Translations under genes and position numbers: made by a program
The notes under the pieces: generated by a model
Seen by the model: the letters and a program-made list of their open reading frames with translations, nothing else
Told to the model about the DNA's origin: nothing
Database searches by the model: none
Assembly (NCBI GenBank): GCA_030068145.1
Contig: JAPJBO010000041.1
Span: 372,001 to 436,000, forward strand
Length of the DNA stretch: 64,000 nt
Reading direction: 5' to 3'
Source: Diplonema papillatum
Lineage: Eukaryota > Euglenozoa > Diplonemea > Diplonemida > Diplonemidae
Shown: piece after piece, positions 45,780 through 55,667 of the stretch
How positions within the stretch are numbered: position 1 is the first letter of the stretch
How the letters are laid out: each line of letters opens with the position of its first letter

Positions 45780-46046
45780 AAAGGCCGCTCCTGGTCCAGG
45801 AACATGACACTCAACCACAGCTTGCAAAGCATGAGTCGGAGGCAGCACAGTGCCACAACCCCGTCCGCTCTGCCCTGCGGCTGACCGTCTCGACGAGCTT
45901 GTGTTCAGCGCGAGCGCCAAGCCCCAAGGTGCGCCACGCCTTGATGCTTTAGTTTGGGAAATCGGTAGCCACTTGACGGCCCGTGGCTCTGCAGTACCGC
46001 CGAACACGTGAGGCTTGGCTCCCGTATAGCAGGCTTTCCCTGGTAC
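45780..46046 (+). repeat. Dispersed repeat R1 copy
   Basis: Full core preceded by a GAA/GAG-rich tract and followed by CTCCCACTTCGAATTAGAAG. The same CACTACTTCGAATTAGAAGA string also occurs just before the copy (about 45739-45758), so this copy is flanked by a direct TTCGAATTAGAAGA repeat, a candidate 14-bp target duplication. Confidence 0.85.
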
Positions 46047-47316
46047 CCTCCCACTTCGAATTAGAAGAAAGCCAAATCCCCCTTCCTACTCACACATCTC
46101 GTACCCCCAGTTTCCCTAACACCAGACCCAGCTACAAGGACCCTCCTGGGCATTTCATCCCTTTCCCAGGAGTCTTGGACTCCCTTCTTTCTGAATGACA
46201 CCTCAACCACAATATGTTGTCGACAACAAACAAGTAAAAGAATATATAGAACAAAACTACGCATTTCTTTATTTCTCTCTCATTTTCTGCGAAGACGTCT
46301 TGATGCGAACATCAAGCATGCATGAGTGGCAGTGTTCTGCCTAATTTCCGGCGTTGGCCACCCGAACATTTTTATCAGCCTCGACCTGCGGGTTACCCTA
46401 CTATGTGTTGCGAAGGCTGAAGAAAAAGACGTAAGCAAAGCGCGGTTTCGTGGTTAGCGCACAAACAAACAAACAAACAATCTCTACTGCCTGCCAACTG
46501 ACCTTTCGATTTTTTTTTTGCATCGATAGCTACTTTTCTTACACGCGCAGTATTTTCTGGTGCAATCGCGTGAGAATCAGTGCCACGACGGCAAGCTGTA
46601 AGGCGTGCACACTCAGTTTGGTGGTGGCCTGCAGAAGAGACAGAAACCGTCTTCGGCAGGGTGCAGGTTCTTGGCCGCTACGCTTCTTAGCGCGCGTGAC
46701 CGCGACGACTACGTTGTGTCAAGTTGAGACCCGATCCTCGAGTCTCAACTGACAAGTATTGAGCCGGTCCATCTCCTCTTGCTAGACTGTGATAGACCGA
46801 AGAATACAGCACCGGGCAATTCGATGCAGTTTTAGGGACTAGGGACGGACCTGATAGACCGTGGTGGACCGTGATTCACTGTGATAAACAGCGGCAGGCA
46901 CTTCGATCCAGTTTCAAGATATAGGGACGGACCTGATAGACCGTGGTGGACCGTGATTCACTGTGATAAACAGCGGCACTTCGATCCAGTTTCAAGATAT
47001 AGGGACGGACCGGCTCAAGTATCCTCACGAGCCGGTCGGGCTTCTCTTCCGTGACATCTTTCTTGGCCGTTGACACCCTTTAATAATGGAATTGAACTTC
47101 CCCCTGTGTAGCTCCCGACGCATAAAAATGAGGTGATGCGGCAGTAGAAATCTTCTATACCTCGAGAAGTTGTTTCTTGCACTCAGTTTTGTAGTTAGCC
47201 ACATAACGGACGAACGACGCATAGATGCGTCGTTTAATACAAGGTTATTCCTGCGAGCATGTACGAAGCCAAATACTCATCGAAAGTGGTCGTCGTTTGT
47301 TTTATTGGAAATATAA
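46047..47316. other. Intergenic with tandem R8
   Basis: R11 unit at about 46275-46345, diverged R4 at 46385-46480. R8 occurs at 46770-47010 as a tandem set with a unit of about 80-85 bp (GACCGTGGTGGACCGTGATT, CACTTCGATCCAGTTTCAAG). No gene was recognised. Confidence 0.55.
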
Positions 47317-47324
47317 GGCACAGG

Positions 47325-47631
47325 CAGGGCTTACGCTCCGTTTTCGGTCTCAGAGAAAATACGTGTGGTCCACGTGTGGGCGCTTAAGGTTCGAGGGGAA
47401 AAAAACCTTTCCCCTTATGTGCCGACGGCAAAAGAAAAATAGCGTCGCTACTGGACTTGGCGACACCTGGCTGTGCGGCCTTGACCACTAGTGGGCCTGA
47501 ACACCCCTGCATGTGGACCAATAAATCAAAATCCACATGTGGTGCCTGTGGATCCACGCGTGGGGGAACGAAATCCAAAAAGAATTAACGTGTGGAAATC
47601 CACACGTTCCACACGTGGAGCGTAAGCCCTG
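47325..47631. mobile_element. hAT-type MITE, copy B, with perfect 8-bp target duplication
   Basis: 307 bp bounded by CAGGGCTTACGCTCC and GGAGCGTAAGCCCTG, flanked on both sides by GGCACAGG (47317-47324 and 47632-47639). CAGGG ends and an 8-bp duplication are the hAT hallmarks. The internal part matches copy A at 31428, including the GTGGACCA and CCACACGTTCC parts. It has no coding capacity and depends on a transposase elsewhere. Confidence 0.92.
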
Positions 47632-48796
47632 GGCACAGGTCTTTCAAATGCGACCTTCTTCGGGCAGAAATATCTTTCCCCCCCCTCTGAGTAAAGGGGG
47701 GCGTCGAATAATAACACTGTGTTATTATTCGATTTGTCGAATAATGAACTACGGTCAACCGGAGACTTTAAAATACCGACCTTCTAATCCACAAATAACG
47801 CTAATAAAAAAAGTTCCGGGTAGCCGAACAGTAGCAGGATCAAATAGTGGTAGTGTTTTCAGACAACCAGACGTGTGTCAAATAACTGTTATTATTCGAC
47901 CCTCCCTTTATGACCTGAGGCTTACCCAAAAAAGTCCCTTTTTCCCAAATTAACCACCCCCTCCGTCCGTATGTGGTTAACCACTCGAGCCCTACGGCTC
48001 TCGCGGCAAATCTGGAAACCCGAGTGCGAAGAATAGCTATTTATGCACTGTGATTAATAGAGGAAAAAAGCACTCGATTTTTTTTTTTGCCACATGCAAT
48101 GTGTGAGGAAACTGAACCGCCCAAGTAGGACCTTCTGATCATGATCGTTTGCAAATTTGCCGCCTGAAACCACGTCCAGGATTTGGGCTCAGGGTAGTGC
48201 GGTCAATGATGATCATTTGCCAAATTTTGGCCACGAGTCATGCAGGGGCCTTCACGGGGCGACGCTGTTGACCGCACCTTAATTGAGTCGCGGTCGCCGA
48301 TCCCCCAACCGCCCGCATCATGTACTTGATGCGACGCGGAACAAGTGCTGACAGCACCGCCCGGCGAATAGAGGGCCACAAAAGTGGCAAATCGACCGGT
48401 CGGGGGGTGCTTAGCAGCCAATGGCCTGATGGCTGTGTGCACACCTAAGCAGGGCTGCATCCTCGTGTAGCCGTGTTATGTATAGGGGGGGCCTGGTCAA
48501 CCACCTCATCACACAATAGGCGCAAACTTTCTCGTGATCGGACAGTCGGGATGCCGGGGGTAGTTCTCCATGAAGAAGAGAAAAGTAAAGCAAGACCTGC
48601 CCCCTGCGCCTGCTGTCTCGGGCTCCGTCGGCAGACGACACATACTACTACTACTTGTACGGTCTATCGACACAGATTGTTGCTGCATAACAAGTTCAAG
48701 CTTCTCCTACTACTTGGCCACGAGAGCCGGGAGGCACGAGTGGCCAAAAAATAAAAACAGAGTGCCTTTTTCCTCTATTCAGTGGAAAACATAATT

Positions 48797-48975
48797 TTTA
48801 GTACTAACAATCTTGCGGGTTGCCCTTCAATGTATCGTGCAGGCTAAAAAGACGTAGGCAGCGTGTTTTGGTAGTTGATCAGAATTCCTTACCTGAATAC
48901 ACAGGGTAAATACAAGTGGGAAAAACGATTAACCGGCACGCACAAACAAAACGAAGCGCCTGTCTTTTTTTTAGC
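48797..48975 (+). repeat. Dispersed repeat R4 copy 3
   Basis: Near-identical to 11838-12012 and 21751-21905. It is immediately followed by the second copy of the GATCATGATC block. Confidence 0.88.
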
Positions 48976-49804
48976 CACATGCAATGTGTGAGGAACTGAA
49001 CCGCCCAAGTAGGACCTTCTGATCATGATCGTTTGCAAATTTGCCGCCTGAAACCACGTCCAGGATTTGGGCTCAGGGTAGTGCGGTCAACGAAAACTCT
49101 AGTTTCCCTTACTACTTCCTCCTACTCTCGCGGTGTGCCGTTTTTGATTCATTCCGCGACTTCTTCCTTTTTCTTTTTCTTCCAACTGCGCACTTGTGTG
49201 CAAGAAAAATGCAATTTACAGGAGCGAACCCCAATCGATGGCAGCGTACATCCTCACTCCCGTTAGATGAACGAAACAGGTTTGAAGGACGTGCGCACAA
49301 ACAAAAGGAACGTAAGTGGAAATGCCTGCCGTTCATCGCGACGACATTGATCTTTCTACTGTGAAGTGAAAGGACGTTTGCCGCTGTTGATGCGATATGG
49401 GGTCCGAGTGGTTTGCTTAGTTGCGGAGGACAACAGAACAACAGCGCGTGTTGGTGCACACTGGCGTGCGCGGTGTCAACTCGTTGGCAGCGCAGCGTTG
49501 CTACAGGTCACACAAAGTGCAAAAGATGAAGGGCAGGGGGAGAGGCACTGTGTGTCTGGGACCCTCCTTTTCTTTGGTGCTTGGAGAATTCTTGATTTTT
49601 TGCGCAGGTTGCGGTCATGACCATGATCCGTCAGCCGCAACGTACTCGGTCCGCCAAGTCCGATCTTCGGTAAACATCCGTCCAGAGTCCAGAGCTTCTC
49701 TCACTTCGTTTACGAAGTTCTTGGATCCATTTTCCCCCCGCCCTCTTTTCCTCCATCTTTCATGGCGGCGGTTCACTGGATAGGGGGCCCACGTAATGCC
49801 TTTT

Positions 49805-49922
49805 CATGAAGCGTAAATGACGCGTTCTAAAAGGTGGGATAGGTCAGGAAGGGTTGCGCAAGGATCGGGTTCAAGACTGCGTTATTCGCATTTTCCTGAG
49901 CTATCCCACCCTACGTTTCATG
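49805..49922. repeat. Interrupted long hairpin
   Basis: Inner arms GGTGGGATAGGTCAGG (49833) and CCTGAGCTATCCCACC (49895) pair with one mismatch. Outer arms CATGAAGCGTA (49805) and TACGTTTCATG (49912) pair with one mismatch, with an asymmetric spacer. The minus strand reads GGTGGGATAGCTCAGG, like a tRNA 5' half, but no T-arm box is in place. Confidence 0.6.
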
Positions 49923-50178
49923 GAGTACGCCGCCGACAACTAATTCTTAGTACCTACACTACAGTTTTTTGTTACCAGCACCAGCAACACAAGGAAAAAG
50001 GATGCGCGGACCATCCGCTTGGTATAAGTTCGTCCAGAACTTCTCTCACTTCGTATACGAAGTTCTTGGATCCATCTTTTTTTTCTCCATCCGCCCTCGG
50101 TCACTCCACCATGGCTGCAGTTCACTGGGCAACAATTTCCTTTGGAGCAATGCAAAAATTCCCTGTTTTCTGGTGCAG

Positions 50179-51295
50179 ACTACCCTGGCGGCACCCGGAC
50201 CAGCTAGCTTCTCACTCCAAGAAGCACTGCCGTGTGTGAAGCACAGCGTGTCCTCGACCAGCGGAGTGAGAGTGGGCTTCCTTTCCTGTGGCGGGAGATT
50301 CCTCACGGCAGAGTTCCCGCACTGCACCCTGCAGGTGCTGAAGGATCTCTGGGACTCGCGGTGCGGCTGCTCGTCCCACAACCGCCTGGGCACGCCTCTC
50401 ACGAAGACGCCGCCGCCAAGAATTCTTGAGTTAGGCACTTTCGTGCGTGCGCTTGTCAGAGTGCGCAACGGCCTAGTCCTTCTCATTTGGCGAGTTCCTC
50501 CCCTCGAATCGCACTGGGCGCTTGCACGCATGCGCGCAGCTTTGCGCGTGTTGGAATATGCTTCCCGTTGAACGTTTCTTCCGCTTTCCCCTTCCGACGT
50601 TACCTGCGTAGGCGCGGATTGCCAGGCACTGGGCCTTCTTGTCCTCAAACAGCCATCCATCCCTGACGGACGAGGAACCCCGCACAATCGCCCGAAAAAG
50701 GGGAGCCGTCAGAAACCCAAAAGCTGCAACCCAACCACCTGGGTGGCCTCGAAACGCTCCGGAAATCCGGAAAAGGTGGTCGGATGCTTGTTCAGGCTCG
50801 AAGAATGGCTGCGGAATGCAAAAACAAGGAAGAAATCAACAGTGCAATTCCCCGTGGAAATCCTACAGAAAGTAAGGCACCTGCGAGAAAGGGAAGCGTG
50901 CAGGAGAGAACCCTGCTGATACTCGAGAGGTAAAGAAGATGGGCAAAAACGAGTGCCCACGTTGACGCGGATTACCGGGTGCTAGGCCTTCTTTGCCCTC
51001 AAACGGCATCCATCCCTGACGGACGAGTAGGGCACCTGCGAGTGAGAGAAGCGTGCAGCAGAGAACTCTGCTGACGAGAAGTGAAGAAGATGGGAGGATG
51101 GGCAAGAAATAGAGGGCAGCACCGCCGATCGCAGACAAGCTGAGCAATGTTGCGTGAAGGACTTCATCCTCCCACGGAAAGATAGTGCACTGATGAATTC
51201 CCGGCTAGTCGTCTTCTTGCAGGCATGGTCCGTGCATCAGATTGTGAGGGACCAAGCATCCCTGGAGGCGAAGTATAAGTTATTGGAGATCCACG
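50179..51295 (+). CDS. Two candidate exons of an unidentified gene
   Basis: 50179-50442 lies after TGGTGCAG and before a GTGCGT donor, the donor also used by SEC13 and IMP3. It is open for 88 codons with strong GC3 bias and encodes a Cys-containing peptide with VRVGFLSCGGRFLTAEF and CTLQVLKDLWDSRCGC. 51223-51295 after TTCTTGCAG encodes AWSVHQIVRDQASLEAKYKL, coiled-coil-like, in the matching phase, with a possible GGTAAA donor. No initiator exon was found and the end is not resolved, since the next gene begins at 51534. The family is not recognised. The intervening sequence holds a duplicated CATCCATCCCTGACGGACGA block. Confidence 0.4.
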
Positions 51296-51533
51296 GTAAA
51301 ACGAAGCTAGCGCAAAGGCTCGCCTGCTCACGCACCCACTTTCCAATACCAGCCAGACGCTCTATTCTAGCTCACCGGCCGCAGGGCTGCCTATACCAAA
51401 TAGATGCTGGATTCTAGCTCACGAACGACTACCGCAGCAGCTGCAACGTCCATCGCTGAGGATAGCAGACCAAGATCCCCTTCCTTTTCAGGCTCAGCTG
51501 TGACGGCAAAGAAAAAGATAAAAGCTTGCGAAG

Positions 51534-52976
51534 ATGATGCGAAAATTTAAGAAGCACGAGAAGAAGCTGCTGAAGAAGGCCGATTTCCTGAAGTACAGGG
51601 AGGAGACGAAGTCGCACGAGGACCAGGTGATCCGCAACTACTACCTGCAGAACCGAGAGGACTACAAGAAATACAACAGATTGACAGGAGAAGTCACGTC
51701 CATTGTGCACCACTTGCGGTACTTGAAGGCTTCTTCGAAGGTGAGAATGCAGGTGACACGTCAGCTGCTGGACAAGCTTCACAGCATGGGTGTGATCGAG
51801 CAGAAAGGTGCGTTTCTTACTTTCCTTAACTTCGAAGCAAGTTCTCTTTCCCTCAGCGGCCAACTGTCAATTCTAGGCCAGGTTCGAAACAGTGCTTTGT
51901 GCGCTTCACTCGTTGACAGTCTTATCTCATTAGGCTCGATGAGAGCGAGAATACGAAATGGGTTGCACACCGCAGTGTCGAAGCCTTTTGAACCGCTGCG
52001 GGATATTTGCTTCCGCACTTTGCACTGGTGGCGGGTTTTCTTTTGCGGTTACTGGAAGCTTTCTGACCGCTTCTTCGGTCATCCGGAGACTGTAAAGTAC
52101 CAAGTCTTCAAACCTCAGAATCCTCTTAAAATGCGCACGTAAAACCAACAGAAACTCTGAGCGGTGTTGACAAGCTTTCGACAGCGTCGTTCTGCAAGAG
52201 GAGGCTCCCCGTTGTGCTGATGGGGCTGCAGGTATTGATTTGTTTTTGAAAGTATGCTAGTACTGCAGGGAATGGTTGACTAAACCTCTTGAGTTTGTGC
52301 TAACCATGATTTGGGGAGTCGGGAGAACCTACAAAGCTTTTGCTGCCACCTAGGTGATCACCGATGGCGGTCCGCCCATTGCATCCGTGGTTTGAGGGAT
52401 TAATGCGCTGTTGAGGTTGTTTCAGTGCGTTTTTTCAGCCATTCGGTCACGCCGGAGTGGGTCCAAAACTTTCCGGGTGGATATGTCCCCTGTACCCATG
52501 GTGCGGTGCAGAAAGCCTTGTGGGGATACTCGGATAAACTGAAGAGTTTTAGGTGACACCGCTTTTTCTTTAGCCATACATCAACTAGCTTTGTGGCCAA
52601 CTGAAAATGTTTTAGCCTTGTGGGGTACCTCGATGCCTCGAGTGTCGCCTTCCAGTGTTCGTGTCAGCAGCGCGGTGAAGAAATCTTCGTTTAATGCGCG
52701 GTACTGTCTGCCTTTCATGGGGACTGCAGAACGTGCATGGAATGGTAATGTGCGAAACGGAGCTCTCCCACACAGATGGCACAAACCTTGGAGATGGCGG
52801 TGAGACTGGTAGAGCAGGGGCATATCAGGGTCGGTCCGCACCAGGTGTCTGACCCCGCGTTCCTTGTGCCCAGAGCCCTGGAAGATCACGTGACGTGGAT
52901 GAACCAGTCGAAGAGGAAGGAAGCCATCGCCAAGTACAACCGGCAGCTCGACGACTACACGATGGCGAACGACTGA
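51534..52976 (+). CDS. IMP3: IMP3, U3 snoRNP / small-subunit processome protein, three exons
   Basis: Exons are 51534-51807 (donor GTGCGT), 52152-52231 (donor GTATTG) and 52776-52976. All phases fit, giving 184 residues, the usual length. The N-terminus MMRKFKKHEKKLLKKADFL and YYLQNREDYKKYNRL are typical. Exon 2 gives ASFCKRRLPVVLMGLQ, and exon 3 completes the S4-type RNA-binding fold with VEQGHIRVGPHQVSDPAFLV and DHVTWM. IMP3 is related to ribosomal protein S4/uS4 and stabilises U3 snoRNA-pre-rRNA pairing in the nucleolus. ATG follows AG directly. Intron 1 carries a GGAGAC-type tail (about 52082-52137) close to its acceptor. No echo copies were seen. Confidence 0.96.
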
Positions 52977-54155
52977 TTCTACCGTCCTCGTCGCTTGCTT
53001 CTTCTCCCCTTTCCTGTGCTGGCCGAGAGGCCCCTCGGGCTCGTTCCCACTGGCACAACGCAGTGGCTGCGTCGTTATTGTGCTGTTCTCCTCGGATATG
53101 GGCGTCGGCGGACTGCATGCTCGGTCGTCGTGTTTTCTGTTTTCTAGGAGCTGGGGAGTGCTGCCGCTCCCCACTGGGAGGAGCCGGGATTCTGGTTCTG
53201 GCTCTTTTGGCGAACCTTTTCGTACGAACAATCTCGCGCCCTTCAATGTTGGTCGTCGGGGAAATCGTCTTCTGTATCGGCTGCTGACGCTTGTTCCGGA
53301 CTTTTCGCCACGAAACCTTCCGAGCTGTGTTGTGTGGCGCACGGCTTTCATTTTCCTGGTGCTTGCGAACAGAGGCGAAAAAGGCAGAGACGTTGGAACG
53401 GTTCTTGGGGGCCGCTGCAGGCAAATAGGTTGAGGTGGGACGGCGTCGACAGGGATGGGGGACACCTGTGTTTTCTGGAAGCCGCCCGAGAGTGGGGAGC
53501 GGTGCCGCTCCCCGCTGGAAGGAACCGGGATTCTGGTTCTGGCTCTGTTGGCGAACCTTTTCGTACTAACAATCTCGCGCCCTTCAATGTTGATCGTCGG
53601 GGAAATCGTCTTCTATATCGGCTGCTGACGCTTGATCCGGACTTTTCGCCACGAAACCTTCCGAGCTGTGTTGTGTGACGCACGGCTTTCGTTTTCGAAT
53701 TCCTGGTGCTTGCGAACAGAGGCGAAAAAGTTGGCAGAGACGTTAAAACGGTTCTTGGGGGCAGCTGCAGGCAAATAGGTTGTGGTGGGACGGCGTCGAC
53801 AGGGATGGAGGACACCTGTGTTTTCTGGGAGCCGCCCGAGAGTAGGGAGCGGTGCCGCTCCCATCCAAAGTGCACCAAGAGTGCCACGCAACGACAGAGT
53901 GGCAACAATACGGCAGTCGTCAGCATGTCGAGGACTTCCCCCGCTGCCGGAAACACCAAAACGAGTGTCCAGCGGGTCACGCCTGGCTACGAACCTGCCG
54001 CCTCGCGAGCCAGACGCACACCGCTGTCCTGTCTGCAGACACTCAGGCTCCGCGCTGGTGATGGTCCGCCCAACGTTCCCGTGGCTTAAAGGACCGAAAC
54101 ACGGTGCACATCGCATGCCGGTTGCAACCGGGCCTGACGCAATAGTTGCCGAGAG
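52977..54155. repeat. Intergenic tandem duplication (unit about 360 bp) and R1 5' part
   Basis: Blocks at about 53150-53495 and 53500-53860 share GGATTCTGGTTCTGGCTCT, AATCTCGCGCCCTTCAATGT, GCCACGAAACCTTCCGAGCT and AGGGATGGAGGACACCTGTG. A third start lies at 53850. 53990-54110 matches the R1 upstream extension. No gene was recognised. Confidence 0.8.
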
Positions 54156-54565
54156 CTGACGATGCCGATGTACGGCAAGTTCGAAGCGAGGGTGAGCTTT
54201 CGGTTCGGACACCCGCTTTTCGGATACTCCGACCGACGAAGCCTACGGGACCTCGCCGCTGTCGACGATCTAAAAGTTCCACCTCTTGACGTAGGAGTGC
54301 GTACGACCCCGGCAGTCCCTATTGATCCCGCGCAACGAGGCCTCAGACGAAACGCAAAAGAGAGCCGCTAAGAACTTCGTTTTGATGTTTCCTTTTCGGG
54401 GTTAAGAGACCAACAAAGGGGTCGAGAGAATCGATCCGTTGTTAGGGCGAAATCGACACCACGGAGAGGTGGCGAACCACAAAGTCGGCGGGGAGAGAAC
54501 CCTCCACGGAACGCCGCATTATAGACGGACAGAAGACTCCGCAGCCACCACTGCTGACCTGGCTG
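54156..54565 (+). pseudogene. Distant GH16 gene fragment
   Basis: 54166-54265 and 54440-54530 match GH16 positions 39556-39660 and 39660-39745 (TACGGCAAGTTCGAAGCGAG, GAGAGAACCCTCCACGGAAC). They are separated by unrelated sequence inserted exactly around the catalytic GEID region and are frame-broken. It lies 10 kb downstream of the gene, so echoes are not only adjacent. Confidence 0.85.
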
Positions 54566-55667
54566 ACGATGGAACTGGAGTTCAACAAATCGAACGCAAG
54601 CTCTTCGGTTCGCATTGTATTGATGCTTGTAGCCCTCTACGCGTACACGTATACTCTGTAGCTACTATAGTAGATACGTGCGTGTGTATGAGGCACCCAT
54701 TGAAACGACCAGGCACGGGGGGTTCGGTGCTTCGACCATAGGCTCAGCCTTTGAGCAAACCGACGGCTCGTGGGAAGAACCCCCAGCAGACAAGCGCCCG
54801 ACTTGCTCCCACATCACACTTGCCCGCCGACGCTTCTAGCTGGCGTTCGGTTCATCATGACACACTTTTCGCGTGCATCATCGAAGTGGCCGTTTTTCTT
54901 CGTTTCGCCTTTATTTTTGCACCGCAGTCGACACATGCGCGAAGGCCTCGCGACAAACGCGCCATACCAAAGGAGACACACCTCCCGACGCCCGTTGCGT
55001 CCCCTAGCTCGGACCTGCGCCCTACCGGGGGGGTGGGGGCACCGCTGCCGACGTTTCTGATGCCCCGCGACGCGCGTGGAGTGGCTCTCACGGGTGAGTG
55101 CTTGGAGGAGGTCCGTAGCTCCATGCAGGTTCCGCAGTGTCCGCAGGGCTTGTGCGCTGAGGCAGCGAGGTGGTACCAGAACAGCAGCACATTCAACGTC
55201 GAATGGTGCTACCGCAAGGCCAACGTCGCCAGGCTGTGCCAACGGTGGCAAGAAGACGATACCGAAGACGACAATGGTGACCTGGTGCAACTCGAAGAAA
55301 ACGGACTCTTCGCGAGGAGAACCCGTACCGACAGTCGCGACCACGCGGTCCGTAAGCGACTATCTTCTGATGTACCTGTGTTCATACGCCACCCGCTTCT
55401 TCCAGCAACGGGCCTGCTACCAAGAGCCCAGCGGAAAGGCAGCGGAGTGTCAAGCACGAGTTAACGTCCAGCCCGATACCCCAGTTTACATGCACCCGAA
55501 AAAAAAAAAGCTGAACCTCTCAAAAACAAAATAAAGATCAAAAGACACCAAAATCTGTACGTCCCAAACTGAACCTCGCAAAACAAACCCAAGGTCACAC
55601 CCAATCTGTACGTCCCACGGGATCTTCGGAAAACACAAAGAAAATCGTTTAAAAAACGTGCGAAACG
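54566..55667 (+). pseudogene. Leader region with 5' echo of the EF-hand gene
   Basis: 55018-55085 matches 55808-55875 (CCTACCGGGGG, TTTCTGATGCCCCGCGACGC) and 55385-55440 resembles 55880-55930 (TTCTTCCAGC). A 237-codon open frame (54751-55464) spans it but shows no domain of its own outside the copied parts. The last 200 bp before the gene are A-rich. Confidence 0.65.

Larger units (their letters stand above)
47640..50178. other. Intergenic repeat region
   Basis: Contains a GGAGAC-tail fragment (47748-47815) and a pair of near-identical blocks at 48079-48207 and 48970-49090 (GGACCTTCTGATCATGATCG). It also holds R4 copy 3 (48797-48975) and a CTACTACTACTT tract at about 48645. A duplicated TTCGTCCAGA...TACGAAGTTCTTGGATCCAT block occurs near 49677 and 50030. 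No supported gene. Confidence 0.55.

Noticed and set aside
49833..49910. tRNA-like sequence on the minus strand
   Set aside because: It has a 5' GGTGGGATAGCTCAGG but no GGTTCGAATCC-type T-arm at the right place and no cloverleaf; better described as a hairpin.
54751..55464. 237-codon plus-strand open frame as a gene
   Set aside because: Recognisable parts are only copied pieces of the EF-hand gene; the rest has no domain.
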